Position numbers and translations under genes: made by a program. Shown here piece by piece: positions 19,830 through 28,813 of a stretch of 64,000 nucleotides of DNA. The stretch covers positions 310,001 to 374,000 of the forward strand of contig JADNRY010000029.1 in assembly GCA_015501585.1 (NCBI GenBank), in the 5' to 3' direction. Each line of letters starts with the position of its first letter. Position 1 is the stretch's first letter. A model generated the notes under the pieces. It was not told where the DNA came from. It did no database searches and was given only the letters and a program-made list of their open reading frames with translations. The stretch is from Rhodocollybia butyracea (Eukaryota; Basidiomycota; Agaricomycetes; Agaricales; Omphalotaceae).

Positions 19830-21200
19830 CTAAACGACCTCTGTTCTCTCCTTTGTATGAGCTTCCGGCGGGATATCTATACTCCTACTCGAAAACGGGG
19901 TTTTCTGGTTCTTTCCATGCGCAACCGCAGGGACACTCCGACTCCGACTTTGTCTAGGTCCAGGAGGCGAATCCTCCACCCCACCCTCATTGATGCCCCC
20001 AGGTCCAGTTTTCTCTTTGAATAGAGTCCGGCCGCGGTGGTCCCAGTATGTGCGTTCGCGGCGGAGGCCGCGGCGGGCGAGGAGGTGGCAGCCGAGCCAG
20101 CTGAGGAAGGCCCAGATGAAGAATTGGCCGAGGACCCAGCTGTGTGGTGTGTTAGGAAGGGGTAAGGATAGGGAGAGATGGGAAGGAAGGGGGGTACGTA
20201 CCCGAAAGCAAAGTTGAGAGTGGCACCCCAAGTGACAGCTGCGGTGAGTCCGCAGTATATGGCGCCGGAGATGACCCAGTATATTGTAAGTTCGCTCATT
20301 AGTTGGCGGAATGGAGGGGATGCGTCGTATCTGGAAGTGGAATAGTAAGAACAGTAAGAACAACGACGGGTGAAGAAGCCAACTGGCATGAGCAAGCGGA
20401 ACATACCTATCATGCACCCTCTTCCGAAAAGTACGCCCATGTTTAAAATCCACAGCGCCGACGTCTTCGATGCAATAAAGCACAGCTGGTTTCATGAGGG
20501 ATCCCACGGGCTCGGAGGAGCAGCGTACGGGGAGACGCCACTTGTAGTGGAATGCGATGAGGGAAAAGGCGAAGACGACTGCGACGGGGCCGACGAGCAT
20601 CATGGTGGACATGAGGAAGAAGTTGCTGGGGTTGTTAGTGAATGGGAGTGGGGAGGAAGGGATGGGGTTACTCACTAGAATGCGATGGCGGGAGCGATAG
20701 CGAGGGGAAAAGCAAAGACGAGGAGAGCGAATGTGTATGTCCACATGACAAAGTCGAGGTGCCACCAGACGTCGGTGCCGAGAGGGCCGTAGGTTGTGCG
20801 ATGTTTGACGACTGTACGGGTGAGTTAGTGGTTGGAGTCTTTAGCTTTGGGAATAACACACGTCTGAAGAGTCTGAATGGCGCATCGAAACAAGATGAAA
20901 GGCCGAGTGCGGCGGAGGAAATACCAATGAGGGTTTGGGTGTTGATATTAGTTACTACAGTTCAACGTTCAACGTTTAGATCGTCAGATTTGAAAGGTAT
21001 AAGAGGTGGAACGACATACAATTTTGAAGGAGATAGAATAAAAGACAGGGAATTAACACATTGCAGATGATGAGAAACGTTATATAAAGCGCAATGGATA
21101 TTTTGCGGTAGTGAAAGTGTAAATCTGGAAGAGTGAGGACGTCGTCGGGGTCGTTAGGTTCGTTTATGGTATTCGACGCAGAGTCTATGCTGGGGGACAT
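19830..21200 (-). CDS. Polytopic membrane protein, intact copy B
   Basis: Six exons: 21200-21020, 20954-20862, 20811-20676, 20625-20407, 20330-20202 and 20139-19830. Every phase closes, giving 355 residues. Membrane stretches: KISIALYITFLIICNVLIP near residue 40, TLIGISSAALGLSS near 70, DFVMWTYTFALLVFAFPLAI near 120, MMLVGPVAVVFAFSLIAF near 145, IYWVISGAIYCGLTAAVTWG near 220, and GQFFIWAFLSWLGCHLLARR near 260. Conserved loop: AVLYCIEDVGAVDFKHGRTF. The last 80 residues are hydrophilic, Pro/Gly/Ser-rich. I recall a fungus-wide uncharacterised membrane family with the EDVGAVDF and AAVTWG blocks, but no function is known. It is divergent from the four-helix gene at 21384 across 183 bases, and convergent with secreted copy 5. 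Confidence 0.85.
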
Positions 21201-21383
21201 GTTTTGGGAGAGTAATGAAGGAAGAACATATAACTGACATGTACTAATAGGTTCATTAAGGGGGCGCCACAGCGCGTAGGTTATGACGTAGTGCTACTCC
21301 GACATTACCATGCTATTAATTAAAGCCCCTCTCTGCTCCCCTTTAAAAGTCACTTCTTTCTCTCGCTTTCCTTTCATCCAATC

Positions 21384-22306
21384 ATGCCTTTCTTTCAAAG
21401 AACAATTTGGGGCTTCGACCTTTCTGAAATGCGATGGAACGCGTTCAAGGGAAAGAACATGTACGATAAGCGATGGCATCTCCGTCGTGAACGCCTCAGT
21501 ATGTTCTTCTTTCTCTCCAATAAATCATCAACTAAACTTCTCATAGTCGCCTACCAAATCGCCATGAACATCTGTCTAGCAGCAGAATGCACAGCAACGT
21601 ATTCGCTGTCCAAATACGAAGATCTGCAGACACACGTCCAAGACTACGCGTTTACCCTCAATCCGCCGTTTGCCGTCGAGCTCCACAACGACGACATCAT
21701 CGCTGCGCAGGTCCTCACCATCGTCTTCTGCGTCTTCGTCGCCACCCTCTTTGGTGCCGATTTGTTCTTCCTGGTCTTGTGGCCCCGTCGGACATACCCC
21801 AAGTGGTACAATAACACCCGGCTGGCTTTGGCTGTGGGTATTACCCTCGGTGTATTTGCTGCTGCAATTATGAGCACTGTAAGTTCCTCGTGTATATCAC
21901 TGGCTACGTCGCTTACTTTACGCGTAGATTGTTGTTGCGACACATTCCGCTTTCATCACAGGCGCACCGTTAGAAATGCAACAGCTGTATACCGATTTCT
22001 TCTTTAGACCACCGCTTAGTACGTCCCCATCCTTCCTTCGCTTATAAACCAACTAACCTATCTCTTAGGATATAACCAATGGGCAGTCAACATCGCCTAC
22101 GTCTGCCTGCTTTGGATCGGATGGGTCTGCACAGTAGCTGCGTGAGTCTCTTTCCATCTTCCCTTATCACTGCGCTAATATTCACCAGCACGATACTCAT
22201 GTTCTTGGGCGTATGGCACGAGATGGAGTATGGCACCGAGCCCAAATCTCTACCCCTCGACGACGAAAAGGGCATCAATGGCCAAAGACGTTCTATCTCT
22301 CCGTGA
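21384..22306 (+). CDS. Four-helix membrane protein, unknown
   Basis: Exons 21384-21498, 21547-21878, 21928-22018, 22069-22141 and 22189-22306 close in phase to 242 residues. Soluble N-terminus (MPFFQRTIWGFDLSEMRWN). Hydrophobic stretches: AYQIAMNICLAAECTATYSL near residue 45, VLTIVFCVFVATLFGADLFF near 95, LALAVGITLGVFAAAIMSTI near 135, and IAYVCLLWIGWVCTVAATIL near 195. An acidic luminal or cytosolic tail follows (LPLDDEKGINGQRRS). No family recognised. It shares a 183-base divergent promoter with the polytopic membrane protein, so co-expression is possible. Confidence 0.75.
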
Positions 22307-22539
22307 TTTACGCAGCTTCTGGTCGACGGACACTATATCCAGTAGCCATTCATTGTACTCACACAATCTGCATATGTATCCCTAGCTCTACCGTTGCGGA
22401 CTTTCTCTCAAGGTAACTTGTATACCCCCTTATAGTAGGCCTAGATAGTGGTAATTAGCGTCGTTCTCGTAGAAAATAAACATCGTTCGAGTCAAAGCTG
22501 GGTATCTCGAATTCACGTGCTTCAATCTTCCTTTCGTTC

Positions 22540-23400
22540 TCGCCGCCACCAGCCAACTACGACTTTTCTCCATGGCTCCTTCAATCCTCAACCTGCTCGC
22601 CTACAGCTTTGAACGTTTTGAACGTTTTGAACCTCACACAAATCGAAGGTTTCCGAGAGAAATGTAGTCGCTCTAGACGTCAAGTTCCTCAATTCATTCA
22701 CAGCGGGGTCATCTCTTGGGTCGAATCCTTATTCTTATTCTTATTCTTTCGTGATGGAACTGTAGGAACTCGCGAATGCTATTGGAAGCCTTGCATTTCT
22801 TCGTCATCTCCATCACCATCGTCTTCTCCTTGCTACTCAGGATACTCATGCTACGAAAGCTACCAAGACTACCAAGACCTCAACAATATCACAGGACCAC
22901 GCTCTGCTCTGACCATCCCCGCCATAACCCGTTCGGCCTACGCTACCTCGTATCTCGCGAAATCCGGAAGAGGCGAAATCGCGTTTGGGCTTTTAGAGGC
23001 GCTTTTGGGGGATACACTTAGCACTACGCTACAGGGCGATAGGATTATGACAGATCTCCTTTGTAGTGGCAATGGCGAAAATGAAAATGAAGAGGATAAA
23101 TGAAGAGGATATTTGTAGAGAAAAGTGAAAGTGAAATGGCTGTTATCAAGATCTGGTATGTGCGCTCAAGTTTACATACTTCTACCGAGGATATTAAACA
23201 TGGCTGTTATCCAGTTAACCTTTCAGTAGGACACGTTCCAAGCGCGAAAACAAAAAAGAGAGCCTGAAGTCCTCTAAATCTCCCAAATCACCCAAATCAC
23301 CCCTTCAAGGACTCTCCCTCTCACTCTTCTAAAAAAAATCCAGAGACCCGGAACAGTGGAAGGGCTACTTACCCGAACGCATTTCTGTCCCCACTCCGAG
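22540..23400 (+). pseudogene. Decayed duplicate of the 31.55 kb gene
   Basis: The stretch aligns with 31530-32600. Shared peptides include LNVLNLTQIEGFREKCSRSR (compare LNVIEIDGFREKWNRSR) and, later, NNITGPRSALTIP (compare NNITGTRSAMTIP). Where the intact gene has its ATG (CCACCATGTCA) this copy reads CCACCAGCCA, so the start is lost. The second exon is frame-shifted and the first intron is replaced. Downstream the match fades near 23.4 kb. Confidence 0.75.
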
Positions 23401-23559
23401 TCGGCTAGCAGTCATGTTTTTGTTGAGCAATATCACAGGCGACGAGTACGGGCCACACGATGCGTTATAGTGGCGAGCGAGTGAGTTGTGCCAAGAGACT
23501 AGAACCGGCGTTGAATCACGCTAATTGACCATTTTTATCAAATATACTGAAACCTGACG

Positions 23560-23710
23560 GGAAGCCATCCAGTGTCAGAGATGTTGTTACAGCTGTATTC
23601 CGAGGGGCCATTCTCTTGTAGTTCACGCCTACCACGAAGGAGGACGAGCCTGTACTAGCTAGGTCTGCCAGTGTCCTCAACCTTGAACTGAAGGTGTGAG
23701 TCGGCGAATG
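23560..23710 (+). repeat. Repeat block upstream of secreted-family copy 6 (pairs with 7.84 kb)
   Basis: Aligns with 7840-8000. Between here and copy 6 the sequence also resembles the region upstream of copies 2 and 3 (GACGAGCCTGCAGGCCAACA is shared at about 24123, 9342 and 10718). Confidence 0.7.
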
Positions 23711-24224
23711 GTCTCCCGCAGGTAATCCAATTCGGGCAACGAGTTCAACTAGGTCCAACTCCATTTCAGGGTTTCTTTTTGAGTGAAACAATATAAAAAC
23801 TTACAAACTGGGAAACATATGTAAGTTAGATTTGATCCAGGATCAAACTGTTTTACCAATGCTAACTTAACAGTGCGCTACATTGTCGTCGACGCCCATC
23901 GCACTATGCACGCGCAAAACTAAAACTGTATAAATCCTCTTGTGCTTCCAGATGCCCCGAGGCATGAGCTCCCATGCATATAGTTGGCGCGCGCGAATAA
24001 TTTTGTCAGTAAATGCAGCATCGGTTTGTGGCTGGCCCCTGCTTGTCCCTGTTCATCGATATCACGCATCAAGACGACGTATGATTGAAAAAAACTCTGA
24101 ATTTCGAGGTGTTTATTAGATTGACGAGCCTGCAGGCCAACACCACGAGACACCTCAAGCGTAATAACCAGAGCATATAAGCATACTAGTGTATAACAGG
24201 AGATAACAGGCTGTACACAGCCGA

Positions 24225-24345
24225 ACATGAAACAAGTGCTAAACGGCGGCCGAAGAGTTCCATCGCAGTACTTAAAGAGGAACCGATCTCTAACGCCTCC
24301 CCCATCTTGCTGGTCAAGTTCCTCGTACTAGTCAAAAAGATATCT
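24225..24345 (+). promoter_or_regulatory. Conserved proximal promoter, copy 6
   Basis: CCGAACATGAAACAAGTGCT, AACGGCGGCCGAAGAG, AGTACTTAAAGAGGAACCG at 24269, CATCTTGCTGGTCAAG. Confidence 0.6.
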
Positions 24346-24366
24346 CTTGCTTCCGAAACCAAAAAA

Positions 24367-25111
24367 ATGCGCTTCACATTCGCTGCCGCCACTCTCTTCG
24401 GATACCTGCTCTCCACTGACATATGTGCTGCAAAACCAATCTCCGTTAGTTCTCCAGTTCTCCAACTGTCCATACGTGGTTTTGAGTGTTCATCTTACAG
24501 GCTCGACGTGATTTGAGCAGTATTTCCGAAGGGATCACTGCTCGGTCTGCTACCAAACTGATCACTCCGATTCGCCGGGGTTCCCCCACCGGTCCTCATG
24601 CTGCTAAAGTCGACGAGCACGCTCCAAAGCATTATCCAGTCGACTGGGTGGAATTGGGAGAAGGAGGAGGGGAAGAACCCGATCTTCCCACTGTCGAACA
24701 TACAGAGGATCGCATTCGCTGGGCTCTGGAATTGGCCAAAGTAATTCCCTCATGGGAATGGGCATCTTTTAAATATCCCTCAAGGGATCCGCAATATATT
24801 GCACTTGGGAGGCCCAAACCATTTTCCCCAGTCAAGGATTCGCACGGACTTTGTTTCACATGTGAGAAACATTGGGGTATGCAGACTTATACGGTGAACA
24901 AGTACTATTGTTCGACGAGAAGAACGACCTTGTGTATCCTCCACTAACAGCCACGGACCCCGAGGTAGCTCCACTAACAGCCGCGGAGCACAAGGCAGCA
25001 CTCCAGATCAAATCGAAGTTGGTACCGCTCTTCTTGAAGGCTAAAAAGGCGAAAAGCGTAGTCGATAAGGATAGCGCGAACAGCCTAGTTCTGCCACTAC
25101 GACCGCACTGA
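24367..25111 (+). pseudogene. Small secreted protein family, copy 6 (frameshifted)
   Basis: Exons 24367-24444 and from 24501. Signal peptide MRFTFAAATLFGYLLSTDIC; then ARRDLSSISEGITARSATKL and PIRRG; then DWVELGEGGGEE and RIRWALELAKVIPS. At 24870 the family word TGG GGG TAT is written with four G instead of five, so the frame leaves the family and stops at 24947. The next frame holds the intact C-terminal module to 25111: LYGEQVLLFDEK, LVYPPLTATDPEVAPLT, AALQIKSKLVPLFLKAKK. A single-base change in a G run could be a sequencing error; if so, this is a second working copy. Otherwise it makes a truncated secreted protein. Confidence 0.75.
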
Positions 25112-25167
25112 GATGCGTGTATTTTGAGAAGAAGGAAGCTCTTGGTCTTGTTGACATTACCTTGAAT

Positions 25168-25214
25168 TGATTTTAGTACCCGTATCGGCATGTATGTACA
25201 ATGTTCAGGGTATT
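25168..25214 (+). repeat. Family 3' flank repeat (after copy 6)
   Basis: TGATTTTAGTACCCGTATCG, then GCATGTATGTACAATGTTCA. Last occurrence; the family region ends here. Confidence 0.65.
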
Positions 25215-25354
25215 GTATTAAAAACACTGTTTGCTGCCAGCTGAAGCTACATTCGTTTGCGAAGGGCTAACAAGCCAACTCATAAATAAATAAAATATAA
25301 ATGAATGAACCAAAAGGAAAGGAGAGGACTAGACGCAAGCCCCACGTCTATCTT

Positions 25355-26194
25355 CTAATGCTCAACGGAAATAGAGAAAAACTGGACTTCCGAAGGACTC
25401 GAGCCCTGATTATAGTTTCCCACTTTGAAATAACTATCAGGCGCATCCAACTCGAACGTATCGAGCGTGTGGAACTCCCCATTGATAGCGATTTTCAGTG
25501 TTCCCCCCGCATACTCGATTTCATACGTGAAAACCGTCCCGACGGAGACGTTTGCGAGTGAGGTGAAAACCTCGTTTCCGCCTGTACGCGTTTGTTCTAC
25601 GCCAACGGATATATCGCCACCAGAGTTGTAATACAGCTCGCACACGGGCTTGCTCGAAACTGAATCGTCGATGTGTATTTGACCTATATATGAAGGTTTA
25701 GAACAAAAACCCTGGAGTGCAAAAATCGATGAGGATTAACCTATAACTGTGCCTCGGTTGCTGTTATCAGCTTCGGTCATGTTGAGTTTGACGGTTAAGC
25801 GGTTCGTGGCGGCTTTGGGGCTCCAGCTAGTTGGGTCTCCGGTGGAAGGATCGACCTCACGGAGCTCGGTACGGCAATGGAGGGAGTTGGCTGTCGTGAC
25901 ACAGCCGGCGGAGCTAGGGGACCCAGGGACTTTCATGATGAGGGCGCCGTCACCACTTTGGGTGAAAAAGTAGTCGGGGTTCTCGTATCCGGAGCAGCCT
26001 TGGAGGGAGGCGCTGGATATCGTCTTTGGGTCTCCCTTGAAACCAATGGGAAGCTGCAGTTCCCAGAAGGAGAGGTCGAAGTTTCCGCCTGGAGCACAGT
26101 CTGGGTTGATTTCGGCAGTGATTGAAGAGGTGAGGAGAAGGAGTGTGGCGAGCCTCGTAAGAGTGGTGGGCTTGGTGAAGGAGAAGGAAGCCAT
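25355..26194 (-). CDS. Polysaccharide lyase family 7 (alginate-lyase-like), secreted
   Basis: Exons 26194-25741 and 25683-25355 close in phase to 260 residues. A signal peptide (about residues 1-28, ending SITAEI) precedes a single jelly-roll catalytic domain that starts PGGNFDLSFWELQLPIG. PL7 hallmarks are present in order: RTELREV (catalytic Arg/Glu region), GQIHID (Gln and His of the active site, spanning the intron) and YFKVGNYNQG (catalytic Tyr). Family reaction: beta-elimination of uronate polymers, classically alginate. A land fungus more likely meets other polyuronates (glucuronan or bacterial exopolysaccharide), so the substrate is inferred. The length is normal for a one-domain PL7 with no binding module. 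Confidence 0.88.
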
Positions 26195-27354
26195 TTGGAA
26201 ATTGGGGGGTAGGGAAGGATATTGAATATAGTTCTTTATTGACCCCTTTTATAATGAAACTACTTCGCGAGTCGATCGTGAAACCTAAGCGCTACAGCCT
26301 TTTTTTTGACAGAGCGGACTTGCCTTTTCTGGCACCTCCTTACAATATGTAATATGGCGTTGAGTACTTGAGTCCTGATATAGTTCTCTCAGCCGCGCAT
26401 CCTTCGTTAGTTACTCGCCAATAGAAAATCGCGAGAGGTGGTTTATGGGCCAAGGGTATATCGAATATCCAGGAAACGTCAAGCTGTTTCGAACGTATCC
26501 AAAGGAATTTTCTTTCAAACATCGTTGTCAGAAGGTTCAAAACATCTTAGACTGGTGAATGACAAGAGATTCTGCCAGAGTCGGAGTCGGAGTGATACAG
26601 ATACAGTACAAGAGTTTCATGCGTCATCGTTGTTAAACTTCAGTCTTCAGTGATAAATACCATACTTGAAACAGACTCGGATCAGAATGCATGATATACA
26701 TATGCAATGGCCCAATGGAATCGTACAGTGTATGTGGCCAGCGGGACAGTCTTTTCTGCTTCGCCTCACCTCATTGTGTAGACAGGTGTAGACGCACACA
26801 TCTATCGTGATCTGATCGTTGTGATCACCCTATCTTGCCATTGTCGAGGATACTTAGTCTGAAATTGTAAGTTGATAAGAGTCCCCGCCAAAATGGAACA
26901 GAAATCTTGACTATAGTTTTCATCTGAATTCCGCCATGCAGAGTCAAGTGTCAAGATGATTCTGACTCAACTCCAACGGCCGTAACATATCCACCCAGCG
27001 CGTAGCGCGAGCTTCTGAAGGTTTCCGTTTCTCTGAGAAAGTTTGTTATTAGATGCCAATGAGGCGAGAAATCTCCCGAATGCTTCAGACTTTCGTACGT
27101 TTCATAAAACTGCTATTTGACCTTCTCTCACCTTCTCCTACCTTCTATGCATGATATGTAACCCCTTCCTTCGCTGCAGATTTTTGGCCCTCTGATATAA
27201 CGTGTACTATTTTTAAAAATTGGAGATTGTCCAAGTACTTATTTTGTACATGTTCAAGAACATACTTCTGTTCCCTTGCGGGACCCCACCATATGGCAGA
27301 GCCGAGTATAAATCTATCTATCTATCTACTGCAACAGAGAGAATGTACTTGTGC
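26195..27354. other. Intergenic, no gene seen
   Basis: Upstream of the lyase and downstream of the original end of the large unknown gene. Short frames only. Repeated CTATCTATC near 27318. Nothing supported. Confidence 0.4.
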
Positions 27355-27388
27355 CTACGAGCTCATGGTGACTTCAAGCGAGTCCAAG
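27355..27388 (-). pseudogene. Detached last codons of the large unknown gene
   Basis: If the element at 27391-28638 is removed together with one TA, the frame of the gene to the right continues from AKE into YLDSLEVTMSS and a stop at 27357-27355. These codons are now cut off by the insertion. Confidence 0.75.
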
Positions 27389-27390
27389 TA

Positions 27391-28638
27391 AGATAGGCGA
27401 CATCAGGAACGGGCAATATTGCTAAGCAGTGACAGTCACGTGTCACGCGTTACGTGACGCGCCAAAATCGACTCTTGGGGGAAAAAAAAAAATCCATTGT
27501 TATCATAATACTATTTAAATGCTTCCCGAGCCTTCTGTAGCATCTCTGGTGGCAAAGTGCGATGTGCATGATATCTCCTATTGGCCCAGGCTGCTTGACT
27601 GCCAGTAAGACCTTCTTGATATGCATGAATGAATTGAGCAGCTCGGTTTGCATAACTATAAGTAAATTTGGAAAATTAGTGATCAGACTCTGTTATGAGA
27701 TAATTAGTTACTATACCGGCAAATTTGAAGAAGAGGGACATCATCCAAGCAAGCACGCACATTGGCGCGCATAGTTTTCATGTCTGATGATGCCTTTTCC
27801 TTTGAGCGGTAGCAGAACTTTCAGGCACTGTGCCCATTCTGCAACTTGTCACAGAAAGCTTGCAGAGTAGTCTCGTCTTTTATCTCATCATCACTGGAGT
27901 CATCTCCAGCCCCAGTTATGTCTTTCCAGTCCCAGCCTGGTATGTGATGTTCCTCTTCCAAAAGCATGAACCTGGTAATAATGTCATTTGCCTCTGGCAC
28001 AAACTCGAGATCTTCCTCTGTAATGACTGGCAAAGCTCCAACTGGGTTTTCAACACTCAGAGGACTGGAACTGGATGAGTTATTAGCAGAAGTTCTGCTT
28101 CCTAGCCTTGCTTCATTGGCTTTGACTAGGTTATCAAGTCGGTAGGCTTTATTTTTCGAAGCTGGCATAGTGGGGAGTTTGGAGCAGATGAAAGTCAACA
28201 CAGAATTCAAGTGTAGATATTTAAAAACATGCTCGAATCAGTATCATGATGTAAAATACACCCCAAATCAGCATCTTGATGTAGAGAGCACACATCGAGT
28301 CGATGTAACACAGCCTGTCAAGGGCATGTGACCTGCCATATATGGTATATCCTTTATCTTATCATGCCACGTGATTGCGCCAAAACCTTGGGTGAAATTT
28401 CGAACTTTGTTCCCTGACACTTACAACAGAGTTTTAAGATGAATTAAAAAAAATCAATTTTTCGGCCACTGAGGAATTATATTAGCAAATTTTTTTCATA
28501 CAATCTGCTTGGATAGGCTCTAAGAACAATTTGTTGGAAGGATTTTACATGGAATGAAGATGGGACCACAGAATATCGTGTTCGTTGTTGTCACTGTGAC
28601 TGCTTAGTAATATCGCCCGTTCCTGATGTCGCCTATCT
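27391..28638. mobile_element. TIR DNA transposon, 1.25 kb, TA target duplication
   Basis: The left end reads AGATAGGCGACATCAGGAAC followed by GGGCAATATTGCTAAGCAGT. The right end is its complement with a few changes. TA stands directly outside both ends (27389-27390, 28639-28640). The element holds one minus-strand gene but no recognisable full DDE transposase. A TA duplication fits Tc1/mariner or related groups. It is inserted in the last codons of the neighbouring gene and supplies that gene's present in-phase TAA (see findings). Confidence 0.85.
27511..28168 (-). CDS. Transposon-borne protein, unknown role
   Basis: Frame starts MPASKNKAYRLDNLVKANEA (an in-frame ATG 42 nt upstream is the alternative). 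A Ser-rich and acidic region follows (ITEEDLEFVPEANDIITRF, GAGDDSSDDEIKDE). After CDKLQNGHS there is an in-frame TGA at about 27830, or a short intron that avoids it. The frame then resumes (MKTMRANVRACLDDVPLL), and after an intron near 27717-27660 ends with ANRAAQFIHAYQEGLTGSQA and RYHAHRTLPPEM. This last part resembles a segment I recall from repeat-borne proteins of agaricomycetes (FANRS-x-FMDAYRKGL-type). It lies wholly inside the inverted-repeat element, so it is element-encoded. Exact coding structure unsettled. Confidence 0.55.
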
Positions 28639-28813
28639 TATTCTTTAGCTAAACGATCGTTGTTTGCCGAAAGACGTGCGGCATCTTTGTTAAACTTGAG
28701 CTTTGGGCGCCATTCGTTGGTTGTATAGATTGTCCCAGATGGCGCAGAGGACATGATTTGTCCCAAGCGGGTTTGAAACCATTGCTCTGCATCCCTTGAC
28801 CAATATCCACAGT
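28638..28813 (-). pseudogene. Frame-shifted continuation of the large unknown gene
   Basis: Open frame (LNCGYWSRDAEQWFQTRLGQ ... ANNDRLAKE) that belongs after WKVCG of the upstream exon. It ends at a TAA of which the first two bases are gene or target site and the last is the first base of the inserted element. Confidence 0.7.

Noticed and set aside
14240..24890. Programmed frameshifting as the cause of the shared TGGGGTAT shift
   Set aside because: No slippery heptamer or following structure was found, and other copies shift at other positions; simple decay or sequencing error is more likely. Kept only as a remote option.
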